DNA of 64,000 nt. It comes from Hyphomicrobiaceae bacterium. GTDB lineage: Bacteria > Pseudomonadota > Alphaproteobacteria > Rhizobiales > Hyphomicrobiaceae. Of this stretch, positions 43,755 to 53,847 are shown one piece after another. The notes under the pieces are model-generated. The model saw nothing but the letters and a program-made list of their open reading frames with translations, was not told where the DNA came from and did not search any database. How positions within the stretch are numbered: position 1 is the stretch's first letter; each line of letters begins with the position of its first letter. The DNA lies in contig JALHMB010000001.1 in the NCBI GenBank assembly GCA_022844275.1, positions 62,001 through 126,000 on the forward strand. Direction: 5' to 3'. Made by a program: the position numbers and the translations under genes.

Positions 43755-45149
43755 ATGACGGCCATATATTTCATTACGCTCGTCTTCCTGGTCGCCGCCG
43801 GCTACTTCCTCGCGTCCCAACGCGCGAAGGTGCTTCGCGCGGCCCCAAATGGGGCTGCCCTGCACTCGCTGCCGACATATCACGGCCTGCTCGGCGCCGT
43901 TGCGCTGTTCGTGCCAATGCTGATCGTGTATGCGATCGGTACGCCGGTGGTGAAGATGCTCGCCACGACGAACGCCTTCTCCTTTTTCCCGTCCGAACTC
44001 GCAAGCGACCCGCTCCAGCGCGGCGTGATCCTGCGCGACGTCGGGAATATCATCGATGGAAGATATCAGGGCGATCCTTCGGCCGCGCTGCGGGATGCCG
44101 CGGCGAGCTACTCCAGCACATTCTCGGCCGGACGCCTTATCGTGCTCGGCACTGGTGTCGTGCTCGGGCTGGCGTCGCTGTTCCTCGTGCTCAGCCGCAT
44201 CAGCCCGGCATTCCGGGCACGCAATCTTTTCGAACGCTTCGTCATCGCCGTACTGATCCTGTGCGCGCTCGTCGCGATCCTGACCACGGTCGGCATCGTC
44301 TTCTCGGTGATGTGGGAGACCTATCGCTTCTTCTTCGATCCCGCACTCAAGGGACGGCCAACGGTCGCTCAGTTCCTCTTCGGTACGGAATGGAATCCTC
44401 AGGCGGCTCTGCGCGCCGACCAGGGCGAGATCCGCACCGCCTTCGGGTTCATCCCGCTGCTGACGGGCACGCTGCTTATCACCTTGATCGCCATTGTCGT
44501 CGCGGGTCCGCTCGGACTCTTCGCGGCGATCTACCTCTCGGAGTACGCAACCCCGCGATTTCGCGCCTTTGCCAAGCCGATCCTAGAGATCCTGGCTGGC
44601 ATCCCGACGGTGGTGCTGGGCTTCTTCGCCGCGCTGACGGTCGCGCCCTACATTCGCGGCTGGGGCGAAGGCCTCGGTCTCGACGTCGCCTCCGAGTCCG
44701 CGCTCGCCGCCGGTCTCGTGATGGGCATGATGATCATCCCGTTCATCTCGTCGCTCTCCGACGACGTGATCAATTCCGTGCCGCAGTCGCTGCGCGATGG
44801 CGCCTATGCGCTTGGCGCGACCAAGTCCGAGACCATCAAGAAGGTCATTCTGCCGGCCGCTCTTCCAGGCATCGTCTCGGCCTTCATGTTGGCGATCAGC
44901 CGCGCGATCGGCGAGACCATGATCGTCGTCATGGCCGCGGGACTCGCCGCGAACCTCACATTCAATCCGCTGGACGCAGTGACCACCATTACCGTTCAGA
45001 TCAAGACCATTCTCGTTGGCGACCAGGAGTTCGACAGCGCCAAGACGCTCGCCGCTTTCGCGCTCGGCTTCGTGCTCTTCTTTGTCACCCTGATGCTCAA
45101 CATCATCGCGCAGCAGATCGTACGCAGATACAGAGAGCAGTATGACTGA
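43755..45149 (+). CDS. pstC: Phosphate ABC transporter permease PstC
   Basis: The 464-residue inner-membrane permease has an extended N-terminal PstC_N region with two helices and a periplasmic loop. The ABC permease core with six helices follows, including ILEILAGIPTVVLGFFAAL and the coupling helix region LRDGAYALGATKSETI with GAT. It partners PstA and PstB. The stop overlaps the pstA start by 8 nt (45142-45149), so translation is coupled. Confidence 0.95.
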   Translation: MTAIYFITLVFLVAAGYFLASQRAKVLRAAPNGAALHSLPTYHGLLGAVALFVPMLIVYAIGTPVVKMLATTNAFSFFPSELASDPLQRGVILRDVGNIIDGRYQGDPSAALRDAAASYSSTFSAGRLIVLGTGVVLGLASLFLVLSRISPAFRARNLFERFVIAVLILCALVAILTTVGIVFSVMWETYRFFFDPALKGRPTVAQFLFGTEWNPQAALRADQGEIRTAFGFIPLLTGTLLITLIAIVVAGPLGLFAAIYLSEYATPRFRAFAKPILEILAGIPTVVLGFFAALTVAPYIRGWGEGLGLDVASESALAAGLVMGMMIIPFISSLSDDVINSVPQSLRDGAYALGATKSETIKKVILPAALPGIVSAFMLAISRAIGETMIVVMAAGLAANLTFNPLDAVTTITVQIKTILVGDQEFDSAKTLAAFALGFVLFFVTLMLNIIAQQIVRRYREQYD

Positions 45150-46881
45150 TACAATCACGCATACGACTGCGGCACCCATTCGCCGGCGCGTCGACACGAC
45201 GTCTCCCGAGGCCCAGGCTGGCGTGCGCCGCCGCTATCGCGCGGAGGCCCGCTTCAAGTCTTATGGCTTGCTGGCGATTCTCACCGCAGCCGTGTTTCTG
45301 GCTGTGCTGCTCATCGATGTCGTGACGAAGTCGCTGCCCGCATTCACGACCAATTCTCTTCAGCTCGACGTAGCCATTCCCGCGGACTTTGTACCGGCAG
45401 ATCAGAAGTACAATCCCGCGGCCATACGATCGGCTGACTATCTGCCGCTTATGCGCGAAGCCCTCAAGACGGCCATTCCCGGCATCCAGGGACGCGGACC
45501 CGAACGCACGCTCATACGCTTGCTGAGCACGGGCGCGCCTGACGGCATCCGCGAACGTCTTGCGGCCGATCCATCACTGATCGGTACGACCATCAAGGCC
45601 CCGCTGCTGCTCTCCGACGATGCGGACCTCTACTTCAAGGGCGCAGGCACGGCGATCACCACCCGCGCCACCCGTGGTACCGCGACACCGAGCGACACGA
45701 CCGGCACGATCACCATCACCGCCTCCGGTAACGAATTCTCCGAGAACCTCGTCACGGTTAAACTCGCTCTTGCCGAGCTCGCCCGCGCGGCCATCACGGA
45801 AGCCGATCGCGCCGCGCGCAGCACTGCATCGGGCGCCGCCGAGCGCGCGGCCGACCTTCGCAAGCAGGCGGACGAGCTATTGGCCCACGCCAAGGACGCC
45901 GCGTCGGCCGAGCTGCTGGACAGCCGCCTCCCGTCGCTGCTCGTAGCCATCAACGGCGGTCTCGTGAAGATCACCCAGCTCGCTGCCGACCGCATAGAGG
46001 GCGAAGTCCTTCTGCCTCTTTCGTCGGCAAGCGAAGCAAAACCTGGCGACTGGCGGGTCGTGACTTACACGACGCCGGAAAGCGCGCGTAAGATCAACGA
46101 TCTCGAGGTTGCCCTACTCGAGCGCTTCAAGACCAATGGCCAGGTCGAGCGGGCGTTCAACTGGCGCTTCTTCACGTCGGGCGACAGCCGCGAGCCGGAG
46201 CTCGCCGGCCTTCGTGGTGCTATCACTGGCACGGCGCTCACTCTCCTCGTGACGCTGATCCTTTGCCTGCCGATCGGCGTAGCCGCGGCTATCTACCTCG
46301 AGGAGTTCGCGCCGAAGAACTGGTTCACCGATATCATCGAGGTGAACATCAACAACCTCGCGGCCGTGCCTTCGATCGTGTTCGGCCTGCTTGGCCTCGC
46401 CATGTTCCTCAACTTCTTCGGCCTCCCGAGATCGGCGCCACTCGTCGGCGGTCTCGTCCTGGCACTGCTGGTGCTGCCGACGATCATCATCGCCTCGCGG
46501 GCCGCCCTGAAGGCCGTGCCACCCTCGATCAAGGAGGCCGCCCTCGGCGTCGGCGCGTCTCATCAGCAGGCGGTGTTCCATCACGTGCTGCCGCTTGCCA
46601 TGCCGGGCATCATGACCGGCACGATCATCGGCATGGCGCATGCGCTCGGCGAAACCGCACCGCTTCTCATGATCGGCATGGTAGCCTTCATCGTCGACGT
46701 GCCAACCGGTATTACGGATGCCGCGACCGTGCTGCCCGTCCAGATCTACCTCTGGTCCGATCTGCCCGAGCTGGCCTTCCAGGCCAAGACCGCGGCTGCG
46801 ATCGTCGTCCTCCTCGTCTTCTTATTTGTCATGAACGGCACGGCTATCTGGCTGCGCAAGCGCTTCGAGCGCCGCTGGTAG
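45142..46881 (+). CDS. pstA: Phosphate ABC transporter permease PstA with large insertion
   Basis: The 579-residue protein is well above the usual 420-450 of PstA with a DUF3333 N-terminus. Order: basic cytoplasmic start, helix 1 (about 42-62), DUF3333 periplasmic region (about 70-168), an Ala-rich helical insertion (about 170-315, with Ala/Glu/Lys heptads at 205-262), then FNWRFFTSGDSREPELAGL and the permease core (EAALGVGASHQQAVFHHVLP coupling region). The insertion faces the periplasm by topology. It is in frame and has the same codon style, so it is not an assembly artefact by eye. Confidence 0.93.
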   Translation: MTDTITHTTAAPIRRRVDTTSPEAQAGVRRRYRAEARFKSYGLLAILTAAVFLAVLLIDVVTKSLPAFTTNSLQLDVAIPADFVPADQKYNPAAIRSADYLPLMREALKTAIPGIQGRGPERTLIRLLSTGAPDGIRERLAADPSLIGTTIKAPLLLSDDADLYFKGAGTAITTRATRGTATPSDTTGTITITASGNEFSENLVTVKLALAELARAAITEADRAARSTASGAAERAADLRKQADELLAHAKDAASAELLDSRLPSLLVAINGGLVKITQLAADRIEGEVLLPLSSASEAKPGDWRVVTYTTPESARKINDLEVALLERFKTNGQVERAFNWRFFTSGDSREPELAGLRGAITGTALTLLVTLILCLPIGVAAAIYLEEFAPKNWFTDIIEVNINNLAAVPSIVFGLLGLAMFLNFFGLPRSAPLVGGLVLALLVLPTIIIASRAALKAVPPSIKEAALGVGASHQQAVFHHVLPLAMPGIMTGTIIGMAHALGETAPLLMIGMVAFIVDVPTGITDAATVLPVQIYLWSDLPELAFQAKTAAAIVVLLVFLFVMNGTAIWLRKRFERRW

Positions 46882-46910
46882 TTCAAACGTCTCTCAGAGA
46901 GTAGACCAAC

Positions 46911-47729
<819 letters not shown>

Positions 47730-47735
47730 CTGGAA

Positions 47736-47767
47736 TCAAAAACGGGAGCCGCGACGCGCAGCTCCCG
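47736..47767 (-). terminator. Terminator between convergent pstB and ldtR
   Basis: A 7-bp stem CGGGAGC/GCTCCCG (47743-47749/47761-47767) has an 11-nt loop containing a GCG/CGC pair. On the minus strand it is followed by TTTTT, so it terminates ldtR. On the plus strand there is no T-run after the stem. Confidence 0.75.
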
Positions 47768-47794
47768 CCTGAATTCCTGTGATATCCGCGGCGA

Positions 47795-48304
47795 CTACAG
47801 CCGATAGCGGATCTGGTCGGACCAGAAGCGCTCGAGACGTATCAGGGCGCGGTTGAGGCCATGAACATCACCCTGGTTCACCTCGCCGACAACCTCGAGC
47901 GAGCCGAGCTGGCGATGATAGAGCTTGTCCACCACCGCGCAGGCCTCCATGCCCTTAGGCGTCAGGCTGACCTTCACCGAGCGACGATCGACCTCGGAGC
48001 GCTTGTAGTGAAGATAGCCCATGTCGACGAGCTTCTTCAGGTTGTATGAGACGTTCGAGCCCAGGTAGTAGCCGCGCGTCTTCAGCTCGCCTGCCGTCAG
48101 CTCGCTCTCGCCGATGTTGTAGAGCAGGAGCGCCTGGACGCTGTTGAGCTCGGCGCCGCCTTCGCGGTCGAACTCGTCCTTGATCACGTCCAGCAGCAAG
48201 CGGTGAAGCCGCTCGATCAGGCGCAGGGCCTGCAGATACTCACTCCGGAAATCCTCACCCGCTACAGCCTCGCGCGGACGAATTTTCTCCAGTACAGCAC
48301 TCAT
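47795..48304 (-). CDS. ldtR: MarR-family regulator, LdtR type
   Basis: The 169-residue winged-helix regulator contains LIERLHRLLLDVIKDEFDRE, NSVQALLLYNIGESELTAGE and TRGYYLGSNVSYNLKKLVDM. These blocks are typical of LdtR in Liberibacter and Sinorhizobium, which controls an L,D-transpeptidase and osmotic-stress genes by sensing small ligands. The DNA-binding helix and wing (YKRSEVDRRSVKVSLTPKG) are intact. Symbol by homology. The gene is autonomous, with its own terminator; its promoter region carries an AT-rich inverted repeat. Confidence 0.8.
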   Translation of the reverse strand: MSAVLEKIRPREAVAGEDFRSEYLQALRLIERLHRLLLDVIKDEFDREGGAELNSVQALLLYNIGESELTAGELKTRGYYLGSNVSYNLKKLVDMGYLHYKRSEVDRRSVKVSLTPKGMEACAVVDKLYHRQLGSLEVVGEVNQGDVHGLNRALIRLERFWSDQIRYRL

Positions 48305-48399
48305 TACACAGCCTCCGGCTCAGTGGGTGCGTCCCGACCGATGGGATCCGAATTAACCGGCAAGCTACATCAGCAAATTAAATCTTGCGCTAATAGACA

Positions 48400-48420
48400 T
48401 ACTAAAAAAACAATTTAGTA
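48400..48420. promoter_or_regulatory. Inverted repeat TACTAAA/TTTAGTA in the ldtR upstream region
   Basis: A perfect 7-bp palindromic pair (48400-48406/48414-48420) with a 7-nt spacer lies in the AT-rich gap 48305-48475, about 100 nt upstream of ldtR. MarR proteins bind such AT-rich palindromes, and autoregulation is a fair guess. It also lies just downstream of the hydratase-like gene, so a 3'-end role is possible. Confidence 0.4.
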
Positions 48421-48475
48421 ATTCTCATTTCGACACGCTCGAATACATGCGGACAACGGCGTATTTCTTCACGCT

Positions 48476-49576
48476 TCAGGCAAGCATTTCCTGCATTTTG
48501 CGACGCTCCGGCAGCCGGATGTGGTGCCCCTCGGGGCTGGAAAAAATAGCGTCGAGCATGGCCGCACTTACATCCTCGATCCGTGACGGGCGCCAGCTTG
48601 GCGCCTCTCCACGCGCGGTGAGCCGTGCACGCACGCCGGCGTGGATGTCCGGCAGCTCCATCATCCGGCAGACCAGGGCGTGCTCCAGCTCCAGCACTTC
48701 GTGGAGTTGCATAGCCGACGCCTCGCGCACCAAGCGATGCGTCACCATCAGCGCTGTCGGCGATCGCTCGAGAAGACACGTGCGCGTGGCTTCCGCCCAG
48801 GCGGCATGTGGCCCCTTCTCGCGCTCGAGGCGCGCGATGATCTCCGCAACGGAGCTTGCATTGAATGTTCGCGTGATGGCGTCGCTCAACGCCATGATCG
48901 GCGCCGGGCCCGGATCCTGGTGGCGCGGGTCGATGATGGAATCGACGGGCTCGGCGTCGGCCAGCGCCGCCGTGATGTCATCGAACTCGGCAGAAGGAAT
49001 GCAGTGCGACGCGATCCCCAGTCGAAAGGCATCCGCCGGCCCAAGACGCTCCCCGGTCAGGGCGAGGTACATGCCGATGTCCTTCGGCAGGCGTGAGAAC
49101 GTGTGGGCGAGACCATTGTTGGGTATGAAGCCGAGCGCGGTTTCGGGCATGGCAAAGCTGTAGCGCTCGCCGGCAACGCGATGCGTGCCGTAACGGCTGA
49201 TGCAATTGCCGCCTCCCATGACCGGTCCATCGATGAGCGAGACCGTGGGTTTCGTGAAACACTCGGCCAGCCAGATGAGCAGGATTTCGTCGCCAAGTGC
49301 CTTCTCCGCGGCCTCCATATCCCGATCGGCGAGTGCGGCCATCTCGACGATGTCGCCGCCCGTGCAGAACATGCCCTCCGTAGCCGAGCGGACAACCACC
49401 GCATAGATGATCGGATCGCGCGCGTACTTCGGCAAGGTCTCGGCGATCCGCGCACGCCCGGCGATGGTGAGCGCATTGCGCTTCTCCGGCCGTGCCAGCG
49501 TGATGAGCCCAAGTGCGCCCCGCTTCTCACAGGCAAGGCCGTCGCCAGCGTTGGCTGCGGCGGTCTGCTCGCTCAT
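48476..49576 (-). CDS. Enoyl-CoA hydratase/isomerase, 3-hydroxyisobutyryl-CoA hydrolase-like
   Basis: The 366-residue crotonase-fold protein has SLIDGPVMGGGNCISRYG (oxyanion Gly-Gly region) and FAMPETALGFIPNNGLAH with the catalytic Glu. The length and C-terminal half (extra 100 residues after the crotonase core) are those of HIBCH-type hydrolases of valine degradation rather than plain hydratases. Some positions differ from the typical HIBCH pattern (MGGGVGIS), so the substrate is uncertain. Stands alone on the minus strand. Confidence 0.83.
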   Translation of the reverse strand: MSEQTAAANAGDGLACEKRGALGLITLARPEKRNALTIAGRARIAETLPKYARDPIIYAVVVRSATEGMFCTGGDIVEMAALADRDMEAAEKALGDEILLIWLAECFTKPTVSLIDGPVMGGGNCISRYGTHRVAGERYSFAMPETALGFIPNNGLAHTFSRLPKDIGMYLALTGERLGPADAFRLGIASHCIPSAEFDDITAALADAEPVDSIIDPRHQDPGPAPIMALSDAITRTFNASSVAEIIARLEREKGPHAAWAEATRTCLLERSPTALMVTHRLVREASAMQLHEVLELEHALVCRMMELPDIHAGVRARLTARGEAPSWRPSRIEDVSAAMLDAIFSSPEGHHIRLPERRKMQEMLA

Positions 49577-49756
49577 TGCACATTCCTCTTCGTTTTCACC
49601 GGAAAAGCACCTTAGCGAACGAAGCCGACCTTTGCCATTGGATGGCCGGAGTGCTGCGCGATGGTGTATGGGCAGACCATCGCCGATTCCCTACCGGCAA
49701 CCGCCTCAGGGCACCACGCGTTGCATGAGGCCATGTCACTGGAGCGCTACGACCGG

Positions 49757-51067
49757 ATGCACATTCTGATGCCCGGCGGCTCGATGGCCGTAGCGCTGAT
49801 CATCCTGGTCTGTCTCATTGGCAGCGCGGCCGCAGTCAACGAGGATTTGCTGCCCGAGCGCAATCCGCTGCGCGAGACCGGCCTGCCACTGCCCGAGCGC
49901 AATCCCGGGCGTGAGGCCGAACTGCCACTTCCCGAACGCAATCCGCTGCGCGTGGTGCCTAGGGCAAGCGCCGATGCCGAGAGCGACAGGGGCGGACGCT
50001 GGCCCAAGCTGCTCCCCGGCAAGCCCGAGATCCTCAATGCCTGGTCCGAGGAGGAGATCAAAGCCGAACGCGCACGCTGCACCGAAGTCCTCAAGGACGT
50101 CGACGCGGAATACGAGGAGGCCGATCCTGTCCGCAATGGCGGCTGTGGCTCATCCGGTCCGGTCAAGCTGATCAGCATCGGCAAGGCGACGAAGGTCAGC
50201 ATCTCGCCGCCCGCGACCATGACCTGCGACCTCGTCGTCGCGCTCGTGCATTGGATGGAGAAGGACGTGCAGCCCGCCGCTCGGCGCCTGCTAGGCAAGC
50301 CCGTGACGAAGATCAGCAACATCAGCGACTATTCGTGCCGAAACTCTCCATCACGCACATCGACGCGGCTCAGCGAGCACGCCCTCGCCAATGCGCTGGA
50401 CATCCGGGATTTCATCATGGAAGGCGGCGAGGTCGCTGACCTCACGCGCGACTGGGGGCCGACCGCGCGCGATATCGCGGCCCAGATTGCTGCGGAGAAA
50501 GCCGCAGAGGCCGCGCGCAAGGCTGCGGCAGCAGCCGCGGAGGCCGCGGCCAAAGCCGCAAAGGAAGCGGCCGCCAAAGCTGCTGCCGAGAAGGCGGGGG
50601 CGAAGGGAAAAGGTGACGTCAACGAAGAGACGAGGCCGCAAGCCCCATCACAAACCAGGGCGGAACCGAAGGTCGATCCCAAATCGGATCCCAAGGCCGT
50701 GCTCAAATTGGACCCGAAGGCCGAGGAAAAGAAGGAAGCTGCTCCCGCAGTCGCTGAAGATTTGTCACCGCGCGAGCTCAGGCGCCTCAAGCGCGCCGAG
50801 CGACAGAAGGCACGTGAGGATGCCAGAGAGCTGGCCAAGGAGGCGGCGCGCAAGGCCCGTGACACGCCCTCGGTTGTGATGCCCGTATCGGCCTCGCTCG
50901 CCGCGGCGGCGCAGAAGCCCGGACCGCGCGGACAATTTCTACGCGAGATCCACGAAGCTGCGTGCGGCACGTTCGGCACGGTACTCGGCCCGGAGGCCAA
51001 CGAGGCCCACCGCAATCACTTCCACCTCGACATGGCCAAGCGCCGCTACAAGAGCTTCTGCGAGTAG
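49757..51067 (+). CDS. Extensin-like peptidase-fold protein with insertion
   Basis: The 436-residue protein starts with a signal peptide (about 1-27, ending GSAAA). Three tandem copies of a LPERNP(L/G)R unit occupy about residues 31-58. The extensin-like C-terminal domain (VanY/D-Ala-D-Ala peptidase fold) shows the metal ligands SEHALANALDI (His208, Asp215) and NHFHLD (His421, His423). Between them is a 150-residue insertion rich in Ala, Lys and Glu (about 235-385). The rest matches the family, including FLREIHEAACGTFGTVLGP. Probably a periplasmic peptidoglycan enzyme. The ATG is uncertain: 49733 and 49784 are alternatives. Confidence 0.8.
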   Translation: MHILMPGGSMAVALIILVCLIGSAAAVNEDLLPERNPLRETGLPLPERNPGREAELPLPERNPLRVVPRASADAESDRGGRWPKLLPGKPEILNAWSEEEIKAERARCTEVLKDVDAEYEEADPVRNGGCGSSGPVKLISIGKATKVSISPPATMTCDLVVALVHWMEKDVQPAARRLLGKPVTKISNISDYSCRNSPSRTSTRLSEHALANALDIRDFIMEGGEVADLTRDWGPTARDIAAQIAAEKAAEAARKAAAAAAEAAAKAAKEAAAKAAAEKAGAKGKGDVNEETRPQAPSQTRAEPKVDPKSDPKAVLKLDPKAEEKKEAAPAVAEDLSPRELRRLKRAERQKAREDARELAKEAARKARDTPSVVMPVSASLAAAAQKPGPRGQFLREIHEAACGTFGTVLGPEANEAHRNHFHLDMAKRRYKSFCE

Positions 51068-51071
51068 AGCC

Positions 51072-51644
51072 CTACTGCCCGGCACGGCCGAGTGCCTCCA
51101 TGTCGGCGAGCCAGTGCGCTCGGCGCTCCGGCGTCACACCCTCGATCATGCCGTGGATGGTGCTGCGAACCGGCGCGATGCCCACGAATCCGAGGATGTT
51201 CCTCTTGAGCATCTTCAGAGCGTGCGCCCCGTAGTACCAGCGGTACACGAAGCCCGGCATACCCATGGTGATGACGACCCGCGCCGACTTGCCCTTCCAG
51301 GGCGTCGCGAACTTGCCCGTCTTGGCCGGCTCGAAAATATCGGGCTGGATGACGCGCTCGAGAAAACCCTTGAAGATTGCCGGCAGCGTGCCGAGCCAGA
51401 GCGGAAAGATCAACACGAGATGGTCGGCTGCCTGAATGGCCGTCCGAGCTGCCGCGAGATCGGGCTCGAGGGGCTGCAGCTTGCGATAGCCCCCGCGCAG
51501 GATGGGATCGAAAGCCATGCTCGCGGTGTTGAAGAAGGTAACCTCGTGCCCCGCACCTTCGGCGCCGCGCTGGTAAGCCCTGCCGAGCGCCTCGCAGAAA
51601 GTGTCCGCAAGCGCGTGGCCGACAATGATGGCAATCCGGGCCAT
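51072..51644 (-). CDS. NAD(P)H:quinone oxidoreductase-like flavodoxin-fold protein
   Basis: The 190-residue Flavodoxin_2 family protein reads ARIAIIVGHAL at the start, then LVLIFPLWLGTLPAIFKGFL and ITMGMPGFVYRWYYGAHALK. These are FMN/FAD-binding segments typical of NQO1/MdaB-type enzymes that make two-electron reductions. The ATG at 51644 is chosen by family; the frame continues 45 codons upstream. Convergent with the extensin-like gene (4-nt gap). Confidence 0.87.
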   Translation of the reverse strand: MARIAIIVGHALADTFCEALGRAYQRGAEGAGHEVTFFNTASMAFDPILRGGYRKLQPLEPDLAAARTAIQAADHLVLIFPLWLGTLPAIFKGFLERVIQPDIFEPAKTGKFATPWKGKSARVVITMGMPGFVYRWYYGAHALKMLKRNILGFVGIAPVRSTIHGMIEGVTPERRAHWLADMEALGRAGQ

Positions 51645-51892
51645 GAGCGACGGCTCCCTTGATGTGTCGCTGGAAAGTGGGGGCGCGGAGGGTGTGATGC
51701 ATTGATGCCGCGCAAGCGCCACAAGCGCTCCCGCGCGCTGTCCTTTGCCGCATTCCTGCACTACACGCTTGCATCGCATGTACCGGGCGGAACGCTCGCC
51801 GCCGCACAGAGGAAGTCACCTTGGGACGACCGCCACGACCATCGTCGACCGCGAAACCAAGGGATGGTGACGGCGAGGCCGACACGCGCATC

Positions 51893-52447
51893 ATGCCGGA
51901 TCCGCTCGCGGTGGTGCTGCCGGCGCTATCGGCGCTCGCCGCGATCGCGTCCATTGCCGCCGTAAACTGGGTTGGCCAGGAGCGCACGCCCGAAAGCACG
52001 CGCGGTCGCCGCAAGGTAGGGCTCGTGCTGCGCGATCTCGAGTCGTGTTGCCTCGGCCTGCAGGAGGTCTTCAAGCGCCTGGCCCGCAATCCCCGCCTCT
52101 TTGCGGGTGAAGGCGGAGCCGCCGCAGCACCGCTGAAGTTCGGCGTGCACGGACCGCGAATCGACTCAGGGCTCGCGCGCACTTACCACCAGCTCATGAA
52201 CGACGTCGCGTCCATGCTGGTGCTCGCCTCGCAGAACGCCTTCGACGTCATGTGCGCAGTCGAGGATGGCGAGATCGTCGCGCCCGAACCGCTCTATTTT
52301 GGATTTGGCGAGCAGCAGGACCGGCTCAACAAGCTCGTGCAGGAGCGCGCGAACCTGAAGACGCTGGTCGAATCGGGCCTCGAGATCGCGAACGCGCTAC
52401 AAGCGCTCGTCGTCGAGTTCAAGAAGTACAAGGCCGAGGGCGCTTAA
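51893..52447 (+). CDS. Membrane-anchored protein of unknown function
   Basis: This 184-residue protein has one N-terminal membrane helix (about residues 4-24, LAVVLPALSALAAIASIAAV). A soluble region follows, predicted helical by eye, with conserved-looking TYHQLMNDVASMLVLASQNA and a C-terminal coiled segment (LVQERANLKTLVESGLEI). The ATG at 51893 is chosen on codon pattern; a TTG at 51821 has a better Shine-Dalgarno (GAGGAAG) but its codons look non-coding. No family recognised. Confidence 0.6.
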   Translation: MPDPLAVVLPALSALAAIASIAAVNWVGQERTPESTRGRRKVGLVLRDLESCCLGLQEVFKRLARNPRLFAGEGGAAAAPLKFGVHGPRIDSGLARTYHQLMNDVASMLVLASQNAFDVMCAVEDGEIVAPEPLYFGFGEQQDRLNKLVQERANLKTLVESGLEIANALQALVVEFKKYKAEGA

Positions 52448-52468
52448 GCGGGGCGCTTAAGCCAGGGC

Positions 52469-53665
52469 TCAGGGTCGGCGGTTGCGCTTCAGATCCTCGG
52501 GATCATCCCACATCAGGAAGTCGGGGCCAAGGGAGGCGATGTTCGGCGCGCCCATATTGCCCATGACGAGATCGAGCTCATTGCGGACGATATCCAGTGC
52601 TCGACCCGCGAGCCTCTCGCCGCCAGCCGCCACCGCGTAGAGCGTCATACGTCCGACGAAGACGAACTTCGCGCCGAGGCACAGTGCCTTTGCTACGTCG
52701 GTGCCACTACGCACGCCGCTGTCGAGCATGACGGTCATCTTATCGCCGACCGCATCGCGAATCGCCGGAAGAACCTCGATGGGCGAAGGCGCAGCGTTTA
52801 GCTGTCGCGCGCCATGATTCGAGACCATGAGGCCATCGACGCCGGCATCCCGCGCCAGCTCCGCATCGCGCGGATGCATGATGCCCTTGAGGACGAAGTT
52901 GCCGGGCCAGAGATCGCGGAAGCGTTTGACGTCGTCCCAAGTCATGGGCGGCGTAGTCTGCGAGGCGACGAAGGCTGCGACTTTGTCGGCGTCATTCTGC
53001 GCGCCAGGTCCCGCGTAGGGTGCCCAGTTCGGGAACATGGGCTGGCCGCCATTGCGATAGTAGTCAATCATCCAGCCTGGATGCATGAGCGCTTCGAGCT
53101 TGGTCTTGAGCGGCAGCTTGAGCGGACGCGACATGCCATTGCGCTTGTTGCGCAGACGATTGGAGTGCACGGGCACGTCGACAGTGAAGACCAGCGTTTT
53201 CAGGCCGGCATCCTTAGCGCGCCGAATCATGTCGTCGGAGATCGTTTTATCCTTGGCGGCATAGAGCTGATACCAGCCATGATCGGGCGCCTCGCGGCCG
53301 AGATCCTCGATCGAGCCGGTGCCCGTTCCCGACATGATGAAGGGGACGTTCGCGTCACGCGCGGCGCGGGCCAGCATGAGATCGGCGCCGGGACGAAAGA
53401 GCGCGGCGAGGCCAGTCGGCGCTATGCCGTAGGGGCTCGAATAGCGCCGACCAAAGAGCTCGGTGCTCTGGTCGCGCTTGGAGATGTCGACGAGATAGCG
53501 GGGCACGAGGCTGTAGCGCGCGAAGCCTTCGATGTTCCGGTCCATGCCAGTCTCGTCATCGACGCCACCCTCGATGAAATCATAGGCGACCTTCGGCAGA
53601 CGCCGCTTGGCCAATCGGCGCAGATCGTCATAGTTGAGCACCGAGCCGGGAGTTGCGGCATTCAT
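52469..53665 (-). CDS. FMN-dependent alpha-hydroxy acid dehydrogenase (LldD-like)
   Basis: The 398-residue TIM-barrel flavoprotein oxidises L-lactate or another 2-hydroxy acid. YDDLRRLAKRRLPKVAYDFI opens the protein; GIAPTGLAALFRPGADL and QLYAAKD belong to the FMN site, and the catalytic His is in SNHGARQLNAAPS, where most members have SNHGGRQLD. The C-terminal half has VMLDSGVRSGTDVAKALCLG. The ATG at 53665 is preceded by GGAAGGG. Near benE (a transporter), but the two are divergent. The exact substrate is unproven. Confidence 0.88.
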   Translation of the reverse strand: MNAATPGSVLNYDDLRRLAKRRLPKVAYDFIEGGVDDETGMDRNIEGFARYSLVPRYLVDISKRDQSTELFGRRYSSPYGIAPTGLAALFRPGADLMLARAARDANVPFIMSGTGTGSIEDLGREAPDHGWYQLYAAKDKTISDDMIRRAKDAGLKTLVFTVDVPVHSNRLRNKRNGMSRPLKLPLKTKLEALMHPGWMIDYYRNGGQPMFPNWAPYAGPGAQNDADKVAAFVASQTTPPMTWDDVKRFRDLWPGNFVLKGIMHPRDAELARDAGVDGLMVSNHGARQLNAAPSPIEVLPAIRDAVGDKMTVMLDSGVRSGTDVAKALCLGAKFVFVGRMTLYAVAAGGERLAGRALDIVRNELDLVMGNMGAPNIASLGPDFLMWDDPEDLKRNRRP

Positions 53666-53847
53666 GGGCGAGCCCTTCCATCGTGGACAGCGTTTGCGCT
53701 TGGATTGCTGTTTGTGCGTTTCCCGACGGAGGAAACTGAAGCCACGCGGCGGCCGGATCAAGTGGAAATAAGTCACTTGCATGTCAGCCCTGCCGGAGAA
53801 CCGCGCAGAGAATGCCCGCACTGCGGGGGAATGCCTGAGGAAATGCC

